This document shows positions 63,920 through 64,000 of a stretch of 64,000 nt of DNA, one piece after another (position 1 is the stretch's first letter; every line of letters starts with the position of its first letter). Below the pieces are notes generated by a model, which was given only the letters and a program-made list of their open reading frames with translations, did not search any database and had not been told where the DNA came from. Origin of the DNA: CADEGL01 sp050180485 (GTDB lineage: Bacteria; Pseudomonadota; Alphaproteobacteria; CADEGL01); the NCBI GenBank assembly GCA_050180485.1, contig JBFXED010000003.1:62001-126000 (forward strand), in the 5' to 3' direction. Made by a program: the position numbers and the translations under genes.

Positions 63920-64000
63920 ATGACGACACCCCCGCCGGCCCGCCCGGGCATGACCGTGGACGAGGTGGATACGCCCGCCCTCCTGGTCGATCTGGATGCG
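63920..64000 (+). CDS. Start of a fold-III PLP enzyme (D-threonine aldolase/DSD1-like), truncated by the window
   Basis: Twenty-seven codons from ATG 63920 run to the edge. After a Pro-rich start they read VDEVDTPALLVDLDA, the opening of the D-threonine aldolase/D-serine dehydratase (alanine racemase-like) family, where a DTPALLxDLDALxxN segment leads to the PLP lysine strand. The start could also be the internal ATG at 63950. The catalytic part is outside the window. Confidence 0.6.
   Translation, partial: MTTPPPARPGMTVDEVDTPALLVDLDA

Overview
The window reads as one high-GC chromosome segment of an alphaproteobacterium, most likely a Rhodospirillales-type environmental heterotroph. This is inferred from the strong G/C third-position bias, a complete System I cytochrome c maturation operon near acnA, a SUV3-like helicase–S4–FdxA–CarD block, CaiC/CaiB/crotonase genes, and EcfG-type general-stress promoters. 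I saw no rRNA, tRNA, CRISPR array, insertion sequence or phage gene. Coding density is high and most neighbours overlap or abut.

Layout. 0–2.2 kb: start of a GAF-histidine kinase running off the left edge, a Gly-rich secreted protein and a crotonase. 2.3–3.9 kb: a CaiC-like acyl-CoA ligase. 3.9–10.9 kb: ccmABCDEFGHI in one tightly overlapping minus-strand operon. 10.9–11.1 kb: a non-coding stretch with three hairpins, the last an intrinsic terminator, proposed as a small RNA. 11.2–19.9 kb: orphan branched-chain-type binding protein, APC permease, hydrolase, flavodoxin, aconitase, nitroreductase and a possible PAS_5 protein. 20–26.6 kb: Kup, Pcm, an AMP-ligase/ACP/PlsC fusion and a dialkylglycine decarboxylase-like aminotransferase. 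26.7–29.1 kb: a cluster of small envelope and basic proteins with four EcfG-type promoters, including a 24-residue membrane protein. 29.2–34.1 kb: helicase, S4 protein, FdxA, TsdA-like cytochrome and CarD. 34.2–41.4 kb: membrane protein, methyltransferase, two amidohydrolases, a binding protein and its likely LacI-type regulator with two matching operators. 41.5–45.9 kb: an operon of an unrecognised protein, a divergent SucC/SucD-like pair and a second CaiC-like ligase. 45.9–55.4 kb: YeeE transporter, CaiB-type CoA-transferase, a fused four-domain ABC exporter, and two flavoenzymes. 55.5–62 kb: a URC-type uracil catabolism operon (GTP cyclohydrolase II-like, DUF1688/URC4, uracil phosphoribosyltransferase) continuing into a cupin and a PhyH dioxygenase, facing a DUF1989–amidohydrolase operon. 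62–64 kb: EamA transporter, second crotonase, and the start of a fold-III PLP enzyme.

How parts work together. The ccm genes would mature c-type cytochromes such as the diheme protein at 32.4 kb. The CoA ligases, CoA-transferase and crotonases suggest broad acyl/carnitine-like carboxylate catabolism. The URC block and the flanking DUF1989 and amidohydrolase genes suggest pyrimidine nitrogen scavenging through ureido intermediates. The 26.7–29.1 kb block looks like a local general-stress regulon. The most interesting candidates are the extended URC cluster, the EcfG promoter cluster with its tiny membrane protein, the degenerate SucC-containing CoA-ligase operon, and the small RNA upstream of ccmA.
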